Source of the DNA: Diadophis punctatus similis
Lineage: Eukaryota; Chordata; Lepidosauria; Squamata; Dipsadidae
Direction: 5' to 3'
DNA length: 64,000 nucleotides
Assembly: GCA_023053685.1 (NCBI GenBank)
Contig: JALIGW010000002.1
Span: 244,331,177 to 244,395,176 of the forward strand
This document shows positions 58,240 to 64,000 of this stretch, piece by piece. Within the stretch, counting starts at the first letter, position 1. Each line of letters begins with the position of its first letter. The notes under the pieces were generated by a model. It worked only from the letters and a program-made list of their open reading frames with translations, was not told where the DNA came from and did not search any database. The position numbers and the translations under genes were made by a program.

Positions 58240-59150
58240 AAACAAATCTTGGTTAAAGCTTGGTTTTCAGAACAAGCATCCATTTTTTAAATCTTTATTT
58301 GGCAAATGAGCAATGCAGAGAAATTGGGTTTTGCTCCCAAGACGCTATTTCAAAGTCAGCCGGCATCCCACTTCATACCAAACTCTGCTTGGACACCTTG
58401 CCTGAACCTCTTTGGTTGTGGGGTGGGGGAATGGGAGGAGATCAGCCCTTTTCACACCTGCTCTTCCCCATCTGATCTCTCTCACCTTCCTTTGAGTTTT
58501 CCTACTCACAACTATGCATTTTGGTCCCTGTTGGACTCCATCCTGCTGGTTTCTTCCGTTTTGGCTCATCAAAATTGTGGTTTGGAACATAAGCATTTGT
58601 TTTTTTATGGTTCAAGTTTGGATCGGTCCACACACAACCGCAGCACACACAGAATAGCACACACTCTGCTGGAGGGAAGTTCCCTGAGGATGGGCTCTAG
58701 CCCGAGTCCGAAAGCTCAGAAGACAAAAACCTCTGATCTCGCTGACCGACCCAGATTGGATCCTGCAACTTCATCCTGGGACACGTATATTCGCCTCCAT
58801 TTGTGTTTTATCTTTATTTCACAAAACGGCAATGCAGTGAAGGTTTTTGCCTTAATTATTTGTGTTTCCTATAGGCAGTCCTCGACTTACGACTAAAACT
58901 GGCCTGCAATCTCACTTGTTGAGCAAAGCGGTCATTACGTGAGACATCCCATGACCGCTTTTGCTGAAGAACTGCAATTCTGCCCTCACTGTTGCGCTTG
59001 TTATTAGCAATGGCACTTTGACTTAGATACATAGAGCTTTACAGCACTCTCTTTACAAATGTTTACAAATGTCAGCATCTTCCCTTCAACAATTTTCTGA
59101 TTTTCTGTTTTTCTCGAAAGGAAATAATATTCTTGTCTTCTTTCTTGTTC
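58240..59150 (+). other. Intron of unit F
   Basis: Near-copy of 46770-47685, with the palindrome right arm at 58615-58762 and the TCCTCGACTTACGAC repeat at 58879-59020. Confidence 0.5.
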
Positions 59151-59245
59151 CACAGCCGGAAAACAGCTGTGACCAAAGATTTACCTTCAAAACAACTAAC
59201 AAGAGATAGTAGAAATTCAGCCCAAGGCAGCAGCCAAGGGAAAGC

Positions 59246-60569
59246 ATGGAGGGTGGGAAACTCTTGGATCCCCCATCAGACACAAGCAGCCCTCCAAGAA
59301 CGCCCAAAAGAACCCATGAATGCTCAGAGTGTGGGAAATCCTTTGCTCGCAGGTCCCTCCTTTTGACCCACAGGAAGGACCATGTGGGAAGTGGATCCAG
59401 TCAAGGTTTGGAGGGTGAGAAATGTTTTTCTGGGAAAAACTCCAAAGATCTCAGAAACCCCCCAACACTAAAACTCTATAAATGTGAGGAATGTGGTTTA
59501 TGCTTTAGTCAAAAGTCAAACCTTCTTAGACATCAGAAAATCCACACTGGAGAGAAACCTTATCAATGTTTGGAATGTGAGAAGTTTTTCTGTGAAAAAA
59601 CCACTCTCAGAGACCACGAGAGAATTCACACGGGAGAAACCTTACAAGTGTTGGGAATGTGGGAAGAGCTTTTCTCATAAGTCAAGTCTTTCGTCCCATG
59701 AGAAGATTCATGCAGGAACAAAGTCTTACAAATGCTTTGAGTGTGGAAAATGTTTCACCCGGAGTTCAGGTCTTCAGAATCATTGGAAAACACACACAGG
59801 GGAGAAAAACGAAAAGTGCCTCGAATGCGGGAAATGTTTTACCTTGAAATCAACCCTAGTGCAACATCAGACAATTCACGCTGGAGAGAGACCCTATGAA
59901 TGCCCAGAATGTGAGAAGCGATTTGTAAATTCTTCTGATCTTCGTGAACACCAGAAGAGGCACAGAGGAGAAAAATCCTATGAATGTGGGAAGTGTGGGA
60001 AACCTTTTCTTACACGAAGAGAAATTCAGGTTCATCAGAGAATCCACACGGGGGAGAAGCCATTCAAATGTGGGGAGTGTGGGGTGTGCTTTTCCCAAAA
60101 AGAAAACCTTGGAAGGCATCAGAGGGTCCACACAGGAGAGAAGCCATACAGATGCGTAGAATGTGGAAAATACTTTAGAGACAAGAGAGGCCTTTGGAAC
60201 CATCATAAAACCCACACAGGGGAGAAACCATATCAATGCATCGACTGTGGAAGATTTTATAGTACCTCATCAGCCCTTAGAAGTCATGTGAAAATTCACA
60301 CAGGGGAAAAAAACTACAAATGTTTGGACTGTGGGAAAGCATTTGCTCATTCATCTTCCCTTAGAAGTCATGTGAAAATTCACACGGGGGAAAAAAACTT
60401 CAAATGTTTGGACTGTGGGAGAACATTTGCTCAGTCATCTAACCTTAGACGTCACAGCGGAATCCATACAGGAGAGAAACCTCACAAATGCTCAGAGTGC
60501 GATAAATGTTTTTCCCGTAAAGGTAATCTTGTGAGGCATCAGCGAATCCACACTGGAGACAAACCGTAG
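59246..60569 (+). pseudogene. C2H2 zinc-finger gene F, 14 fingers, split by a 2-base deletion
   Basis: Starts like gene E ([12 protein letters not shown], acceptor CCACAG, exon from 59156; finger 1 as in gene [13 protein letters not shown]). Fingers 1-3 are in the first frame, which ends at 59680 after 144 residues. In the linker after finger 3, ACACAGGGGAGAAA has become ACACGGGAGAAA (about 59628-59632), so fingers 4-14 lie in another frame (readable to TAG 60567-60569). The finger at 60315-60398 is extra: its first half matches finger 12 and its second half ([12 protein letters not shown]) matches finger 11, the mark of unequal crossing-over between neighbouring fingers. All remaining C2H2 ligands are intact, so the inactivation looks recent, or the deletion could be an assembly error. 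The terminal TAG is the one shared with genes A and E. Confidence 0.8.
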
Positions 60570-60745
60570 AAATGTCTGGAGTGTGGGAAATGTTTTGCCC
60601 ATCCTTCAACACTTCGCAGGCACACCAGAAGTCACGCAGGAGAATGGCCTTACAAGTGCACAAAGTGTGAGAAACCTTTTCCTAGTAAAGCAAAGCTAAA
60701 AAAGCACCAGAAAGTCCATAGCAGAGATAAATCTCTTCAGCTGTG
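60570..60745 (+). pseudogene. Untranslated finger 14-15 relics of gene F
   Basis: Still in the finger frame after the shared [53 protein letters not shown] and stop. Less damaged than in genes A and E. Confidence 0.8.
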
Positions 60746-61375
60746 AACAACGTTGGGAGCCCTTTTTTTCCACACATCTTAATGTTTACCAGGAACTTCA
60801 CACAGTGACAGAAGGGAAATCCTACAATTGTTTGGTGCGAATAAAATGTTTTTCCTACTGAAGCAAAGGAACCTCAGAGAGTACACAATGAGGCAAAAGG
60901 GTGTAAATGTTGGGAGTGTGAGAATATTTTGCTCTCAAAGCCGCATTATAAACTTATCAAAGTGATTACACAGAAGAGTTATAAGTATGTGGGGAGTAGA
61001 TATAATGTTTTGTAGAGTGCAGGAAGTCCTTGACTTATGACCACAACTTGGAATGTATTTTTGGTCATAAGTTCCTTCAGTCGTAAGTCAAGGAACCAGG
61101 TATTTCCCTTAATTTTTACCAGAGTGTGTTAATGAGCAGAAGTGAAAATTTACAGAGGAGAAAATGGGGCGAAGGGTGGAATGAATCTGGTGGTTTATTT
61201 AGTGCTAAAGTTTTATTGTTGAATCTTCTGGCTGAGGATGAAGAGGAAAAATTTTCTTTTTCATATTATATTTTTGGAATGAATTTTTCTCCTTTTTTCA
61301 TTGTCTTTTTCATATAGTTACAGATAAATATTTGTACTAACTTTCTTTCTTTGCATATAATCCTTAATAAAAGTA

Positions 61376-61381
61376 TCATTC
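61376..61381 (+). terminator. Polyadenylation signal AATAAA of gene F
   Basis: TCCTTAATAAAAGTATC, in the conserved context, about 810 bases after the terminal TAG. Confidence 0.6.
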
Positions 61382-61395
61382 AAAATAATCAAGAG

Positions 61396-62410
61396 GGCCT
61401 TTTTCAGGAGATGGACTGGGTGGCTCAAAACAGACAAGATGGCAGTTCAGATTGTGCCATTCTGTGCAGCCAAAGTGGATATAGGAAGTGGCATTCGGAC
61501 CTCCCCTGGATCAGGAAATGGGCTGCGAGGAGGAGGAGGAGGAAGAAGGCCCTCAAGGAGTCCAGGGCCCATGGTTCCCAGCAGCTGCTAGAGGGTGGAC
61601 CCATGCTTCTCAGATACTGACGCTCCCTAGAGGAGAGATGGAGAACTATCGGTTCCAGCAGGATCCACCCTTGGTGAAGTGAGGGAGGGGAGAGGAAAAT
61701 GAGGGGAAGAGGAGGCGCTTCCTGATGGACCACCTCCATCTTCCCAGGGTGGAAAAAGGCAGGCAGGCACTCAACTGGTCTAGCAGTCATCATAACACTC
61801 TGGAGGGAACCTTGGATCTCAGTGTGGTCTCTTTGCCTCCCCCAAAAACGACAGGAAATATGAGAAAAGGGAAGAGATCCCCAGGAACTCTCTGGGGTGC
61901 AAGGAAAGTAATATCCATGCTTCTCTATCCCTCTTCCTTTGGGGGGGAATCTGGGGAGGGGGTCACAATAAGGATACCTACACCCATACTCCTGGGCTCT
62001 CCTAGCCCTTCGACCCCCACCTACCCTGGATACCCCAAACTTTTCTTCTCTCCCCCAATCTTCATATCCCCACTAGCTTTCTTTGAATGGTTTTCAAGGC
62101 CTCTTTCCTGTCCCCCTCCCAAATAGACCCCCTGTTTTCAGTCTTTGGGTGTGTGTGTGTGTGTGTTGCAGCTTCAGGGGGCTGCTTCATGCCGGGACCG
62201 GAGGGCAGTGTGGGCTTCCTTTTGTGCCCCCCTCCCCATGATTCTCCACTTGAATCTCCCTTTCTCTGTGTGCCTGGAGGGGTGGACTAGATGCCCTCTT
62301 AAAGTCCTTTGATGCCTCCTTGAGTCTAGTCTGTGTCTGCCGAGATTTCAAAAGGGGAAAGTGGAGTCTCTATGAAGAGCCTCCATCCTCCAGGTCATGG
62401 TTGTCCCTAA
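61396..62410 (+). other. Shared 3' flank of zinc-finger units (copy 5)
   Basis: [11 protein letters not shown] frame from 61408, here ended early by a deletion (MLLRY then stop). The rest is as in copies 2-4. Confidence 0.5.
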
Positions 62411-62414
62411 GATG

Positions 62415-62902
62415 CTTTTCCAAAAGGCATCTGGACTTTCTTGGTTTTTTTCCCTTGAAAACGTTTCCCTTCTCATCCCAGAAGCTTCCCCAGTTCTGAC
62501 TGAGTGGTGGAGGATGGAAGGATGGATATTCCTCGCAGTCATTTGGTGCTGAATCAGGGTGCAAAGGGGTGTGGAGCCTTCCTGAGGCTGCTGAAAGGAC
62601 CCTGTTGTAGACAGGAGGTTGGGGGGGTCCTTCCCCCTGTGTTGTGGGAGGGCTGCTCATTTTGGCCAAGATGGCCGCTTTGGCCCCTCTTTCCATCCAG
62701 GGCTCCTCTCTGTCCAGAAGGTGGAGGTGGCTGTCCTCGAAAGAGCCAGCCATGTCATTTTAGATGCAGATGGACGTCTCCTCCTGATGGCTTTGTCCTC
62801 CCATTCCCCCCTCCCAGTCAGTCAGAACTGAAGAAGCTTCTTAGATGAGAAGGGAAACGTTTTCAAGGGGAGAAAAATACCCAAGAAAGTCCAGTTTGCC
62901 TT
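62415..62902. repeat. Inverted-repeat pair, third copy
   Basis: Arms at about 62415-62500 and 62817-62902, as at 20690-21145. Confidence 0.7.
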
Positions 62903-63999
62903 TTTTGGGGGGGGGGAAATGCACCTTTGGGAAGTGAAGCCAAAGTTTTGGGGCTCCTTCCGACTCAGTCTGGGGGGGAGGAAGCCCCCAACAGTGGCCG
63001 ATCAGTTGAGTTTTTTAGAAGTTAGCCAAGGGGGGGGGCAGAGAGTGGCTGAAAGGCTGGGGTCCCCGGAAACCCCTCCCTGCAACCCCGTTTTTGCCCT
63101 CATTTGCTGCCCTGGTTAAATTCACAAGTTCCCGACCGAGCAGCAGCTCCTGGAGACATGAAACGTTCTTCCCCCCCAAGACCCCAGAGCAAAGGAGCCC
63201 CCAGGAGACGCCCCCCCCCAGACCCCACACAGGAGGGACGCCCCTTCAGCACCCAGGACGCTGCGCTGGGCCTGTGGGAGAGACCCTCCCTCCAGAAATT
63301 GCTTCCTGGTGCAGCAGCCCCGGGACCTCAGTTGAGGAATGGGAGGCGGTCCAGGGTTCAAATCCTGATGCTGCCACCCTTTCAGCATGGGTGCCTGCTG
63401 TGGCCTGGCTGAGGTCCTGCTTTGAGCAAGGGTCCTGCAGAGTCAGTTTGGATGATCGGGAGGGGGGGCTTCATTGCAGGGGGGGTCTGGGTGTCCTGAG
63501 AAGGGGACCCCAGATTCCATGGTTATTCCCAACTTTCCTTCTCCCCCCACAGCTTAAGTCCTACTATGCACCTTTGCATCAATTTGAGGTTCAGCTCTCT
63601 TCTCAGTCCCCTGCAGCCCCCCCAAGGCCATCTCAAAGGGATAGTTTCACAAAGGGGATAGTTTTGAAGAGTCAGTTTAGGGGAGCAACCCCCCCATATC
63701 CTTATCCCTCAGTTCCCCCTTCCCATCCAGGTTCTGATTCAGCAATGGGGGATTATGGGGGGGCAGTTCTGGGTCTCCTCCCCAAATTCAGAGTCTCCCT
63801 CAGGAAGGGAATTGAAGCTCAGCCCCTTTTTAAAGAACCTTTAAAAAATGGAGATTCGGAAGAAAAACTGAAGTTGCAAAAACACTTTTGCCAAAAAAGC
63901 ATCTTTTTCTTATACTTTTGGTGGCATTTGTGGATTCAGGTCAGAAAATGCCTCAGTTTACCTCTTTCACTTTTGCTTTCCATCTCCTTCCTCTTTTGA
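62903..63999 (+). other. Shared 3' flank to the window edge, no gene recognised
   Basis: The first 650 bases parallel 21150-21800. A long open frame (63094-63999) runs off the edge but has no domain, is low-complexity in proline and serine, and its counterparts at 21239 and 32159 shift frame at C-runs. Confidence 0.4.
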
Positions 64000-64000
64000 T

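Noticed and set aside
63094..63999. 301-codon open frame at the right edge
   Set aside because: Counterparts in the other 3' flanks shift frame at C-runs, and no domain is visible.

Overview
The window looks like squamate nuclear DNA, most likely from a snake. The evidence is a BovB (RTE) LINE fragment, L2-clade and CR1-clade LINEs, squamate-type L1, tRNA-derived SINEs with split A/B boxes, long (TTCTA)n runs growing directly out of a CR1-like 3' end at two places, and a Bkm-like GATA tract. There is no bacterial gene organisation. Genes have introns, conserved splice sites, CpG-rich first exons and AATAAA signals. The species assignment is inference.

The core of the window is a tandem array of C2H2 zinc-finger genes, all on the + strand, built from one ancestral unit of roughly 11-12 kb. 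A complete unit reads: GC-box promoter plus CpG-rich exon 1, intron 1, a short KRAB-A-like exon, a TE-filled intron, one terminal exon carrying the whole finger array, an AATAAA signal, then a long shared 3' flank. Six finger genes are visible: A (6700-7938, 13 fingers), B (17574-18992, 15 fingers, the fullest copy), C (26778-28052, 13 fingers with a new C-terminus), D (45300-45806, cut to 4 fingers), E (47776-49017, 13 fingers) and F (59246-60569, 14 fingers, broken by a 2-base deletion). Finger debris lies at 9043-9440, 21915-22345 and 33255-33512. KRAB-like exons stand before B, C, D, E and F but were not found before A. Orphan promoter/exon 1 pieces lie at 36730-37340 and 53440-53690.

Region by region: 1-1424 is the 5' part of an antisense L1; 1461-2723 a SINE and the unit A promoter; 3178-6216 hAT/MITE insertions and hairpins; 6613-10002 gene A and a second gene tail; 11180-19615 unit B with a nested hAT/MITE/L1 stack; 19650-22850 3' flank; 22850-28431 unit C with BovB inside L2; 28690-33512 3' flank carrying a CR1 insertion; 33960-37930 a junction zone; 37930-45806 a second copy of about 8 kb of unit B ending in truncated gene D; 45807-53000 unit E; 53000-56800 a junction zone duplicating 33880-35350; 56820-63999 unit F and its 3' flank.

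The finger proteins are predicted sequence-specific nuclear DNA-binding proteins. The KRAB-like exon keeps the ungapped length of a KRAB A-box but has lost the EEW and MLE positions used for TRIM28/KAP1 binding. In every unit it cannot be read in frame into the fingers, because conserved stop codons precede a strong-Kozak ATG in the finger exon. This array of fingers uncoupled from a decayed KRAB, with differences between paralogs crowded into the DNA-contact helix positions, is the most interesting system in the window.
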